From Wuchereria bancrofti (Eukaryota; Nematoda; Chromadorea; Rhabditida; Onchocercidae), in the NCBI GenBank assembly GCA_005281725.1, contig SSBO01000014.1, forward strand, positions 918,284 through 982,283: DNA of 64,000 bases, given 5' to 3'. The notes under the pieces were generated by a model. The model was not told where the DNA came from, ran no database searches, and was given only the letters and a program-made list of their open reading frames with translations. The translations under genes were made by a program, and so were the position numbers. Shown here in pieces: positions 37,886 to 50,568 of the stretch. Positions within the stretch are counted from its first letter, which is position 1, and the number at the start of each line of letters is the position of its first letter.

Positions 37886-38073
37886 ATTGCAATCGGTGGT
37901 CGAGGTAATGATCGTTTCCGAGCTAACATTTCCCGTAGTGCACTAAAATCCTCCGTAATATTAGAGCTCATTTGTGGCTGTGAATGTTGTCGCCAGGATA
38001 TTTGCTTTAGACCGGAATTTTTTGGCGAAATAGTTTTAGGATTGAAATAACCACTTTTCATAAAATTATCCAT
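37886..38073 (-). CDS. Candidate distal first exon (possibly of copine)
   Basis: The minus strand ATG at 38073 follows an in-frame TGA, then 62 codons run to a GCAAT|GTAAG donor. The product is hydrophilic with balanced composition (contains TEDFSALREMLARKRS and LPRPPIA), quite unlike the chance frames nearby, and the DNA is richer in GC. It ends in phase 2, which fits copine exon 2 at 20383 (giving an ERQQSGRV continuation) or the acceptor at 21203. It could equally start another gene whose downstream exons I did not find. That it is coding is fairly likely; the link to copine is inference. Confidence 0.6.
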
Positions 38074-38300
38074 TATTTGTTGTCAAATGAATTTCTTATA
38101 GCTGTGATCGAAAATATAATAAATTATTTTCATAAAATCTGAAAAAAAAAAGCAGGAAATATTATTGTATGTTTAATAACTTTAAAATAAATAATCGAAA
38201 TTAAATTCGCGAGATTATTTGAAATAAAAGTTTGTTATCAGTTTATCTTTTACAATACGTAAAGTTAGAAATATATAAGTTATATATAAGTTACGTATCG

Positions 38301-38331
<31 letters not shown>

Positions 38332-38345
38332 TTTTTTTTTTTTTT
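38301..38345. repeat. Two poly(T) runs
   Basis: Runs of 22 and 20 T separated by AAA. Confidence 0.9.
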
Positions 38346-38779
38346 ATCAAAAATAGTTTTAGATAAATTAGGAGTGAAAAACGATAGAAAAAAAGCGCCA
38401 CAATCAGAATTATAGTTTTAATGTGAGGAAAAATAAATCAATGTTATGAAAGTTAAGAATATATATATAAGTTGAAATTATTTAGTATGAAAAGTTTTTT
38501 TTAAAAAGAAGAAAATCCGTCAACAAAACTTTACACAATTCTTCATTGGATAGCAACAATAATATTCAAATTAAATTTACAACAAAAGAATAAAAGTACG
38601 AGAAAAGTTGTGCATATCACCAAAATTGATTATCTGTTCTGCTTATTTCTCGACATCGCTTATATCTTTAAATTATATTTTTCGCTTGATCATAGGTCAC
38701 TATTGATTATTTTTAAATTTAAAATTTAAAACATTAATTTTTACATTACTCTACAGTAAATTTACCGAAAAAAGTTAGA

Positions 38780-39020
38780 AAAACTTTTTTTTTTGTTTTT
38801 TTAAAAATCTTTTTTCAAAATAAAGCAAAGTATTTGTTTAAATAATATTTTTCAAAAAGGTAAGAAGAAATAAAAGAACAAACGATGAATACAAAAAGCA
38901 ATTTCAAAATATAAAAAAACTTTTTTTTGTTTTTTTTAAAAATCTTTTTTCAAAATAAAGCAAAGTATTTGTTTAAATAATATTCTTCAAAAAGATAAGA
39001 AGAAATAAAGGAGCAAACGA
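38780..39020 (+). repeat. Tandem duplication, about 105-base unit
   Basis: 38780-38886 and 38916-39020 share AAAATCTTTTTTCAAAATAA, GCAAAGTATTTGTTTAAATA and AAGAAGAAATAAA with several point differences. There is no N between them, and they have diverged, so this is a genuine older duplication, unlike the gap-linked ones. Confidence 0.85.
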
Positions 39021-39147
39021 TATATTAAACCATTTATAATTACACAATAATTTTTATTTACATTTTTTTTCGTTTTTCTTAACTTTACAACATCGAATAC
39101 AATGATAATTTCACTATAAAAAAAAAATCTCAGCACGAAATTAAAGT

Positions 39148-39296
39148 AATTATTATTATTACTATTATCATTGCTACTATTATTATGATTACTATTATTA
39201 TTATTACCATTATTATTATCATTATTGCTATTATTGTTACCATTACTATTATTATTACTATTACTGCTATTTTAATTATTATTATTGTTATTTATG
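39148..39296. repeat. Imperfect (ATT)n microsatellite
   Basis: About 150 bases of ATT units with interspersed ATC, ACT and GCT variants. Confidence 0.9.
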
Positions 39297-42103
39297 ATAA
39301 CACAGTTGAAAATGGCAAAAATTTGATAGAGTACGAAGGATAATTTAAGACAGAGATTTTATTTTGAATTGAAAATGACAAAATGAAAGCCTGAAGTTAA
39401 CTTGGTTAGATCATCGTGCAAAAAGTGGAAGTTTATTTTGAGGAAGCATAATGACGATCCTTCAGATTCTTATGTTAGCTTCTAACAATTCTTCATTTTC
39501 AAAATATTCAAAAAACAAAGATAGCGTTGGATAAAGACATCTATTAAACAAAAGAAAAAAGAAAGAGAAATAAAAAATTATTAAAAATGTTAAGTCTAAG
39601 TTAATTTAAGTTTTTTTTTCTCCGTCTTCATTCTTTTCTACTTTTATATTTTTAAATAGGAAAATATCTCAGAGGAATTTGTTGTTTGTTAAGGAGTTGT
39701 TTGGAAAAAGTTTAATTTAGTCATTTAGCAATCCTATTGATGTATATTTCGCAATGCTATTAACAAAAATAAACACAAATTCCAAAACATTTAAATGACT
39801 TTTTGACAATATAATAGTCAAAAATAGCACAAGCAATGATAAAAAAAGTAAAATTTGAACTTAAAAATTTTTAGCAAAGTGATATTTGAAAAAGTTTATT
39901 AGTAATTTACAAATGCAAAAAAGAAACAAAAAAGGGAAATCAGATTTTAAACTTTTTTTCAAATTTCACTTTTCTGGCATAAATTCTGCTTGTGCTTTTT
40001 TTTCCCAAAAAAATAATACTAACAAAAAAAAGAACATTTATAAATTATCACATTTTTTATTACAATCACACCTGCATAATTAATTAAACCAATCCTTTAA
40101 ATTTTGAAATTTTCAAATTTATATTTACGAAATATTTTATTAGTTAGAAAAAAAAAACAATCCTGAAATAGTAAAAATAACTTTTCTTTTTTTTTGTTTG
40201 AAATACTGTCCTTATAACACTAATGATTTTCGACAACAAATCGAAAATTTTCCTCATTTCAAGCATACTTCAAGAAATTTAAAATTGTTTAATCAACAAT
40301 AACACAATCATTATTTCTTCATAACACCTGAAATATATCAAAATAGATTAATTATAGTAGTATTCGAGTATCGCCTAAATTATTGCCACATGTAAGCTAC
40401 AATAAAAAAAAAAATTAGAAAATAACACAGATGGAAATTTTCATATCAAAATCAAAAAAATGGATTAAATAAAAAACAATATAAATATATACAAAGCTAT
40501 AAAATAAGAAAAAAATTCTTTTTTCCTACTAAAAAAGTAACCATTAATTGTTTTTTTTTTTTTAACTAATTAATGTTGCACAAAAAAAAAAGGGGAAAAT
40601 TTCCTTATTTAAAAATATTAAATTTTTACTTTGTAAATAAACATTCATTACTAAATATCTAATAAAAAAGATAAACTATTCTTCTTTCTCTAAGCTTAGA
40701 ATGACTCATATTTACTTTTATATAATTATATATAAATTTAATAAGATAAATTGAATAAGACAAAAGCAAATTTGTTGAGAATTTTTACATCCTACAGCAC
40801 TAAAAAAAAAACTTTTCATCATACAAGATAAAATAAATAAATTCTTACAAAAATTTTTGCAAAGTTTAACAAATTGATAGAATTTTTAAATCTTTCCTGT
40901 TTTTTTTTTTTTAAAGAAAGAAAGAAAGAAGAAAAAAAGAGGAAAAATGAAACATAATATCAAATTACTTATCACATATTAAATTTAGCAAAAAGCAAAA
41001 ATTTTTGCATGTAAATAAATCCGTTTTCATAAATTATTTGTTGAAATGTGAAACTGCAATATGCAAACAAAAAGCTTTCAAACAAACATTTGTGTAAAAA
41101 AAAAAAGTAGGATTGTAACATTTAAATGAATATCTTAGGATACATTTTCTAATTTGAAACTTTCACCAAAGTAAATAATGTAATACTTTAAAATTCAAGA
41201 TAGAAGAAAAATAGAGTTAATAAGAAGAGAAGAAAATCAAAATTTTTTTTCTTCTAAAGCACTGATTATGTAAGTTTTGAAATTTAAATAAATTTTGCAC
41301 ACTTTACACATAACAAAATAACATAAAAAAGTAAATAATTTTTCTAGTGTATAATAAAAGCAAAAAACTTTATGAATATTAAATACAAATTTTAAATAAA
41401 AATATAACTGTTAAAATTTAACGTATCATATTCTAAAAAATTTTAGAAATGATTTCAAATTAAATTAACAAAATTGCATATGTAATAGAAGTTAGAGAAA
41501 TTTTTGTAAATAACACACTACGTTAGATAATTATTCAAAAAAAAATATATCAACTTTCAACTTTAAATTCTAAGCCATCATTATTACCTCAAACGAACAA
41601 ATATTATATCAAAAGCAATCCATGTAAATTATAATTATTTAAGGTATTCGATATAAATTTAAATAAATCTTTTATTTGTTGTCAAAATACATATAAAGTT
41701 TTATATATATAATGAAAGTGATGGAATTGTAAAATGAAAACGAAAATTAATTAAGCAAAAAAGTGGATGAAACTTTTTTTTCATCTTAAAATTTCTTCCT
41801 TTTTTCAAAATACTTTTTTTTTGCCAAAATATAGTGTTTATTTATGAATCTGATAATGCTATTAGTAATTTAAAATTAATTATGCAATTTCATAATAACA
41901 AATATAAGCTTATATATATATAAAGTAGAGCGAAAAAAATAAATAAACAAATAAAATTAATACAATTAGCAACAACAATTGTTCACCGCAACGATTAACA
42001 GCTGTTGTTTCTCTTTTTTCTCCTTTCTACTTTTGTTGAAATGATATCTGTTTTTGCATTTCAAGCTTTTTTTCTTTTTCTAAATGCACCACTAATATTA
42101 TCA

Positions 42104-42390
42104 CTGAAAAAGAAAAAAAAAAAAAAGGAATGAAAAAACTCTGCCAATTTTTATTATTTAGAAAAAAATTTTAGAAAATTTGAAAAAGAAAAAATAAAAG
42201 AGAATAAAATACTTATTAAAATTTTTGAAAAATTACGAATGTTTTNNNCTGAAAAAAAAAAAAAAAAAAAAGGAATGAAAAAACTCTGCCAATTTTTATT
42301 ATTTAGAAAAAAATTTTAGAAAATTTGAAAAAGAAAAAATAAAAGAGAATAAAATACTTATTAAAATTTTTGAAAAATTACGAATGTTTT
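42104..42390. repeat. Duplicated flanks around NNN (likely assembly artefact)
   Basis: 42104-42245 and 42249-42390 are 142-base copies on each side of N at 42246-42248. The only difference seen is one base in the poly(A) run. Confidence 0.92.
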
Positions 42391-45300
42391 AATTACTTAT
42401 TGCTAGTATGATTTGTTTATAAAATTAATCATTTTATAATTGAAATTAAGTTTTTGTCATAGAGTAAACAAATTGAGTTTGTAAACTATTGAACAGAAAC
42501 TAACCACCTAATATAAGTGAAATTAGATCTTTTTTTTTTCTAATAGATTTTTTGAAAAAGAATTGAAAAAGAAAGAAAGAAAGGATGAAGTTAGAAAATG
42601 ATTTCGTTTTTTTTTTTTTTTCTAGCGTAAATCTTTTTTTTCTTTTTTTTTTCAATAGAAGAGAAAAAAAATATTTGTTAACATATGACATATTTTTAAA
42701 AGGTACAGTCAAAAATTAGTTACTATCAAAAGGTATATGATATGATGTTAAAATTTAATGTTATTACGATATGATGTTAAAATTTAATATCAAGAAATTT
42801 TTAAGAAATTTTTCGGATATAAAGAAAGGAAAAAAAAATTTGGTGCTATATTAAATATAGCTTTACATAAATTATTTAAATGTTACTGATAAAATTGATA
42901 AAACCATAAAATTTCATAAAAATATGTTTATGGAATATATAAGCTATTGTTATTAACATATCGTTATCATTTGAATTCCTTTTTTTTCTTCCTTTTTTTT
43001 TTTTGTTTGTTTATGGTAAATATCATAATGAAAACAAAATTAATGTATGTGTTTATGATGAATTGCATGTTATTTACAAAATTTAAATATAAATTTGAAT
43101 CTTACATTATTAGGGAAGGATTATTTTGTGAATAAATATGGTAGGAAATATTAACTTGATAACAAAAGTTTATCATCATTCATTGGCTTTTTACTAGTGA
43201 AAAGAAAGAAAGGAATGATAATAGTTCATAAAAAGAAAAAGAGAGAAGAGAAAAAAAGAAAAATAAAAAAAAATTAAAACAATTGAAATAGGAAAAATAA
43301 CAGTAGTTAAAGATAAAATGATATTAGTGCAATAGCAGGTATTATTAATTCCAATTGCTTACGTCTTAAAAAGTTAATTAACATTTATAATATGCTTGAA
43401 AATGCATATTGAGCATGAATTTTTTAATGAGGGGCACTTATCCACTACTAATTTGCATTTGATTAATTATCAATTATTGCAACATTTAATTCCAATTAAG
43501 CTATTATCCATCCGTTGCTTACAACATTAAATTTTTTGTCTTCATTATATTTCATTTCTAAATGTTATTTCCGATTACTAAAGAATTCAATTTCTATTTT
43601 GTTTGTTGCCTTCAAATTCATTGATATTAAAATAAAATTTTAATTTCATACAGCTTTAACGCAATTATTTGATAGAAGGAATGAATTTTTTATTATTTTA
43701 TATTTTTTTTTCAATTAAAAATATTTTAAATAATACTGAAAAGATAGATGAAAATATTTGTAGGAAAACAAACAACAACTGATTTAAAACAATAGAAAAT
43801 TTGATATTCATTACCAATCTGACTGATATTTCCTTTCACATATTCTTTTTCATATTTTAAACAATTTACACAAATGAAACAAATAAAATTATATTAAAAA
43901 GAAATACAATCAAATTGAAATAACTTTGACAATCAGACGAAAACAAAGTTATTTTTTTTCTTTCTTACATTATGGCATGGATCTAAAATAATATTTTCAA
44001 ATTTAAGCAAATTCAATCATTTAAACAAGACTACAGTTAAACTAAAAAAAAAAAAAAAAAAAAAAAAAAGGAAATTGAAAAAAAAAAGAAATCTGAGCAT
44101 AGTCTCAATGAGTTACTTAGATTTAAAAACATTATTTTAGATTCGCACGGTGTAAAAAAATGATTGACGATCCATGAGTATCTGTGATTTGTCTCATTTC
44201 AAATCACCACTGTTAATTTGATCATTGGTTCAAAAATATTAGATAAAACAGCTTATTTGTTATTTGATTAATTGTTGTCACTACGACAATTAAGCAAGAA
44301 TTTATTTTTGAAAAAAAAAAAAAAAAACAAAAAAGAAAAAATTGCGACAAAAACCATTACGATTATTAATATATTTTGAAAATTTTTTAACAAAAATCTT
44401 ATTCCAAAAAAAAAAAAAAAAAGTAAAAAAGTTTTTTTTCGCATAGTTACAATGACAAAAAAATAAATATTTTGATATATGTATATAAAAAAAAAGCAAA
44501 ATTATCACCATTTTTTTTATAAAAACTATGTGAAAAAAAAACTGTTAAATATAATAGAATAATTAAAATATCAAAATGAGATGTAAAAATATGTAATAAA
44601 AAGATATATTATTAAAATTAATGGTTAATATATTCATAGTAAATAATTATAAAATGATTAATAATATTAACGATGCTATTAATGAAATGAAATATTATTG
44701 AATGATGATAAAATGTATCATTTGATAAATTTATAATTAAATGAGTCTTGTTGATAATAATTTTGTTTTTGATAATAATTCTACCATTTCCATAATTTAA
44801 TTGAATGAATAAATAATTTAAAAGAGGAAAATTTCCTCTTTTCAAAAAAAAAAAAAAGAAAAAAAAGGAAGAAATATTATTTAGCTATTATAAATGATAA
44901 ATAAATTATAATGAAATAATGGCAGATGGAATAAATGCATTAAAAAGAAAATATTTTTATTTCTAATCAATAAAAGTAGTAACAGCAATAATATCTACAT
45001 TAGTTTCCATAATAATGTTTATATATATATATGTTGAGCCAAGAAATAAATAACCAAAAAAAAAAAATTGTAATCAATAAATTAAACAAATATGTTTATC
45101 AAATAATCAATATTAGCTGATATATTCAGTTAGAATATGCAATATTTTGCAGCTAATGATAATATTACTTGCCAAAAATCATTTTATCGAATTTGCCACA
45201 TTTGATTAGTTTGTTTTCACATCCATACTAAGTTTATTATTTGTTAAACAAATTTTTCATATAACTTTCAATAAATAAATAAATAAATAAACAAATAAGA

Positions 45301-45420
45301 AAAAAATGACAGAAATTTTTTCTTTTTTTTTTCTGAACGAATAACTTTTTTATTTAAAATTTATTATATAACAGAAAATAATATCAACATGGAAAATTTT
45401 CAAAACAGATCACTTCTTTC

Positions 45421-45723
45421 TTTGAATTTATATAATTTTCTATTGCAAATTTCTGAAGTGAGAAAAAAAAAAGATGAAGAAATCTATTATTAATTATCAA
45501 TGATTGCTGCAAAAAGAAAAGAAAAAAAGAAAAGACGAGGCATGAAAAAAGAAAGACTTTGATCGAATTTANTTTGAATTTATATAATTTTCTATTGCAA
45601 ATTTCTGAAGTGAGAAAAAAAAAAGATGAAGAAATCTATTATTAATTATCAATGATTGCTGCAAAAAGAAAAGAAAAAAAGAAAAGACGAGGCATGAAAA
45701 AAGAAAGACTTTGATCGAATTTA
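45421..45723. repeat. Duplicated flanks around one N (likely assembly artefact)
   Basis: 45421-45571 and 45573-45723 are 151-base copies that look identical, separated by N at 45572. Confidence 0.92.
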
Positions 45724-47178
45724 TATTTTATAAATTAAAATTTTGAATTATGTGTGAAAAAAAATAAATAACCATTAAAACAATTTTTTTTTCTATCATT
45801 TTTGATACGATTTCTCTATTTATTATTTCTTTTAAATTTATTTTTTATTTTATTCCTTATCCTAATTTTTTAACTTTATTTTTTTACTTTTTTTCTTTTT
45901 AAAATTTTTCTCTTTATATTCCTCTCCTTTTTTTTCATCGTATAATTCTTTCATTTAAAAAATAACTGAAACAAAATTATGACACATTTTCTAGTTAAAT
46001 TAATGGTGTAACAAATTGTGGAATATTTAGATAGTTCAAACTTATCATATCTAATAAATGATAAAATTCAATTCATATCTAACTGATAAAAATGATTACT
46101 GCAAAAAGAAAAGAAATAAATGATAAAATTCAAAACTAAAAGAGAAAAAAATTACGTACAAATAAGAAAGCTATAAAGCCAATTAATTAGCTACTAAGGC
46201 TTATTCGCCTCAATAATATGAATAAACTGAATATACGCTTTTAGATAATTCAATAATAGTAATTTAATTTATGCGTACCTGTTTTTCTTTTTTTTTTTTT
46301 TTTGTTCTCTTTAATAGCTTTAAAATCATTCATAGTAATTTTAGCATCAGAAAAACTCTTCTTCTTTTCTTTTTTCTTTTCACAATTTAAAATTTTAAAT
46401 TGATAAATAAGTCAAAAATTGTTATGCAGCAGAAAATGTCAAATCTTTCAAGATTTTCTTTTATTATCCATCACCTAATTTTTTTTCTTAACCATTGTAC
46501 TTAATTCTTTACTTTAACATTTTTCAATTTGCTTTTTCGTTTTTTTTTTTTTTCACATGAATACCTCATTTTTCATACCATCATTTTTATTGTCATTTTA
46601 GAGATATTTGATGACAATGCTGATTGACACCTGATTTCTTTAGGATGTCAAGCTATGAAAAAAAAATATGAATGCTTCCAGTAGTTGAACAAAGAAAAAA
46701 AAAATGTTTCACTTAGTTTTTTTTAGTTCAATTCATAAACTAAATATTGCATTTTTTTTTTGTGTATATTTCTAGGAAAGCAAAAATAAGAGAAGGATAC
46801 AATATATGTTTATTGTTAATTTTATTCTTCTTTATTATTTGTTTATTTCTTATTTCTTCTTATTAATATGTCTAATAATCATTTGTTAAATATTTACATG
46901 ATAAACAAGCAAATTAATACAAAAAAATTAACAGATTAACATAATTACTAGATTTCATAATTATTAATTCCACCTTTTTTTTTTTTGAAAAGAAGAATTA
47001 ATTAGAAAATTTGTCTACAGTATTCAACATTTTCGGATTATCGTAACCAATTAATTTTAATCAATTCAGTGGCAAATAATTTAGCATGTTAAAGAAAAAA
47101 ATGAAAAAAAAAAAAGATGATTAAAGAATTACGGTGTTAAAGTGAAGATTTCAAACATTTCGAAATATAATTTTTGGT

Positions 47179-47209
47179 CAGCTGTCAGGTAATTCTAAAA
47201 TGACAGCTG
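47179..47209. repeat. Perfect 9-base inverted repeat
   Basis: CAGCTGTCA at 47179-47187 and its reverse complement TGACAGCTG at 47201-47209, with a 13-base loop. Each arm holds CAGCTG, an E-box core. It stands out in AT-rich DNA, but its function is unknown. Confidence 0.7.
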
Positions 47210-48003
47210 CTTCTACCGCTTCAAATAAAAAGAAACAAGCAAACTAAAAGGTAAAAATGAAAAAAAAAAAAAAAACAATTACTTCTAATTAATTTGGCAA
47301 AAAGAGAAAATCAGTTACTTTTTTTTTCGTTCATTTATTTACAATTCGAACAATTAAAAAAAAAAAAAAAACTTACACAATCATCAATTTACAATTAATT
47401 GTCAGATAACCAAGTTGATCTAATATGCAATATAGCCTCCAACAATGCATATGTTTTTGCAATTTTATGCATGCAGAAAAAATTAAAATTGCAAGAAATA
47501 ATTTATTAATTCAATCTAAAAGTAGAACGATTTAAAATGGAAAAGAATGAATGCATAAAATTACTTGCAAAAATTTCAAATTTTATTGTGTGCAAAATGA
47601 ATAGTTAGCACAATTGAATGGAAAATGTTAGATTTATTAATTTTGTAGGTCGATATTCTCAGCCCTTGGGAAATACATTTTATTTACTTTTAAATACAAT
47701 TTTCTAGATTTTTTTTTGAGCGTAGCTTGAAAATGATTGCTAAGAAAAATGGATTATTGATTGTAGAAGTATCTTATTTATTACTGCTAGAAATTCCTCA
47801 TTATTATTATTAATATCGTTATTATTATTATTATTATTATTGAAATATAGAAAAATTGACAGGAAGCAAATTAATGAACAATAATTACATTATTAGTAGC
47901 TTAAAATGATGATCACAGTTCACATCTTTTTTACGCTTTATTTTTGTTCTCATTTTTTCTCAATGTTGCATTCCTGTTGTTTACAATTGCCTATCATTCT
48001 TAC

Positions 48004-48036
48004 TTGTTTGTTTGTTTGTTTGTTTGTTTGTTTGTT
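48004..48036. repeat. (TTTG)n microsatellite
   Basis: About eight perfect TTTG/TTGT units. Confidence 0.95.
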
Positions 48037-50568
48037 TTTTAAATATTATTGTATTATCATTAGTACTAAAATAGTGAAAATTGTTGAACATGAAGCAAAC
48101 TAATAACAATTACATGCATATTTACACAAAATTGATATCGAAATATTGGAATTATTGTATCAAATGATGATAATTCAATATTAATAGTTAAATTTGATCG
48201 CTCAAAAAAGGTAAAAATAGCAAATGTTATAAATTCCAATCTTAAAGATGACATATTTATACTATTATCTGAAAAGTTTATTTAGGTCATGGTCTTAAAC
48301 TTGTTGTTATAAATAAATTGCTTTTTTAAAACTATTTTAAAACTATTTCTTAAAAAAAGGCTAACTGCTGCTTCCTTTTTTTAAGTAAGTAAAGGGAATT
48401 TTTCCATTCCATTGAAAAATTAGTGATTTATAATTGTTTTAAATTTATTGGAAGTATTCTTTAAATAAGAATTATATAAATTCTTCGGATTCTTCTCTAA
48501 AAAAAGTTTATATTTGGTTTCTGTAATTCGAAAATTTCGAGAAATCATTAACTGGAATATGATATTGAGTAAAACAAATTTCCACTTGCTTTATGTATTA
48601 AAATTCTGGAAGACAAAAAGGAAAAAAAATGAAATAATAATTTCAGTAAAAGATGAAATGATGACATTGTTTAATTATATTGAACCAGTTTTAAAGGTTA
48701 GAGGTTATTTTAGCAATATTCTTCAAATGTTCACAGCGATGTCTAGTGTCTTTTAAAAATCCCAACCATTTGATGTTGTTTTAGAGAATTTCCAACCATT
48801 AAAATCTGAATGAACAGATCAAAGAAAAATCAAATCTAAAAATTGATTAGATTTATTTGTACCTTTTTTTAGCAAACTTTTCCAAGAAGCATTTTTAAAA
48901 ATTATAAAACAAATTAAATTGATACATTTATTTCTATTAATGTTGAAATGTTTGTTTTCAAATCAAATGATAAAAATAATTCATATTTTAAATAATTTAG
49001 TGCAACAATGTTACGATTAATAGTCTATTTATCGAATAATAATTACATTTCATTCTGAATTTTACTACAAAACAAAAAAGAAAGAAAATGAAAGTGCTGT
49101 AGAATCGATCTGATGTAAAAAGCAATTTGACATCGTTGATGTTGCAAAATTTATTTTCTAGAAATTCACCAAAAAAAAAAAAAAAAAGGATTGAAAGGAA
49201 AAGGATACGGTGATGAATAAATTATTTGTCATTGAGTGCAGCAAAAGCTGTTATCTGGCAATATCCATTTAATTTTTTTTTTCCTTTTCATCTTTTTTTC
49301 CGTTTTTTTTTTTAAAAAAAAAAAGGAAAAAAAAAGAGGAAGAAAAAAGAGAAAAGAGAAAATTGCATCACATCCGTCATTTAAAATTTCGTAAACACGA
49401 GTGAAAACCATTTTTATTTACCACAATTGGGTTTCATCCAAAAATTATCCAAATTAATAATAAAATAGTTTTTTGTTCTTTTTTTTTCATCGGACATCTA
49501 GCTAATTTTATGAAAATTAACTACTTAAATAATTCAAAACTGACAAAAAAATCTTATCATACTTTCAAGACTATATTTTAGGAATGATAATCCTATTGAA
49601 CTACAAAAAAAAAGCAAAAAAAAAAAAATCTAAAATATTTCAACAAATCTTTTCGTTTTCCTATCTTATCGTTTTTTTTTTTCCTTTTACTGCTGCTAAA
49701 AATTCTCATTATTTTTCAATGGGAACTTCAGAGCAAAAAAAAATGCGGTGACACAGGTATAAGTAAGTTATTTATTAAATTTTGCAGACAACAAATGAAA
49801 AAAATAAAGGGAAAAAAAACATACATCTTCAAACGAAAAATTGAATTAAACGAATTGAAATAAGAAGGAAAAAGATGACGAATAAGTAAGATTGAATAGA
49901 AGAAAAAGAAAAGTCCTAAAAGAAAAAAAAAATTGCTATGTAAATTGATCAAATAATATCGTCATCATTTGTAATATCGTATTTTCAGTGTTAAAAAAAA
50001 ACTATGATGATAATATAAATTTTCTTTTTTGTTATTATTATTATGTGATATATTAATCAAATAATGAAATAAAACAGAGAAATTTGTGCAAAAATTCCTC
50101 TTCACTATTATTATTGTTATTATTATTATTATCATTATTATCATGAATAAAACCATTTATCTTATCATTTATTATGAAATACCACTCATCAATTAGCAAA
50201 AGGATACAGGAATAATTCAAATTTAAGTTTGAAAATGGCTTTTTAACATTTTCATTAACAAAAAAAATTATTATGCATATTTCAAAATATTGTAATAAAT
50301 AATGGTAAAAAAAAAAAAGTTATAGTAAAAAAATAAAGAAAAAGAACAAAAAGTGTAAACAAAGTAATCAAAACGAATGAAATAAATAAATATAAGAAAA
50401 GATGATGCATAAAAGAAGAAGGAACGAATGAGAAAGAATAAATGAAAATTGAGTTGTAATCAAAAAAAGAAAAAATAAAGAAGAGAAATGTTGCATTGAT
50501 CATTAAAAACTATAATAGAAGAGAGAGAGAGAAAAAAAAAAAAGCAAATATAAAAGATAAAATTTCAA

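Larger units (their letters stand above)
38074..50568. other. Long AT-rich intergenic region
   Basis: About 12.5 kb with no supported gene. It contains many A/T runs, microsatellites and two gap-associated duplications. The plus-strand frame at 48514-48756 (80 residues) is the most protein-like but has no splice context or family feature. Confidence 0.55.

Noticed and set aside
47365..47390. Minus-strand ATGATTGT|GTAAGT, phase-compatible with copine
   Set aside because: Only two codons and 27 kb away. Expected by chance.
48514..48756. 80-residue plus-strand frame that looks protein-like
   Set aside because: No recognisable motif, no splice signals at its ends, and an AT-driven composition.
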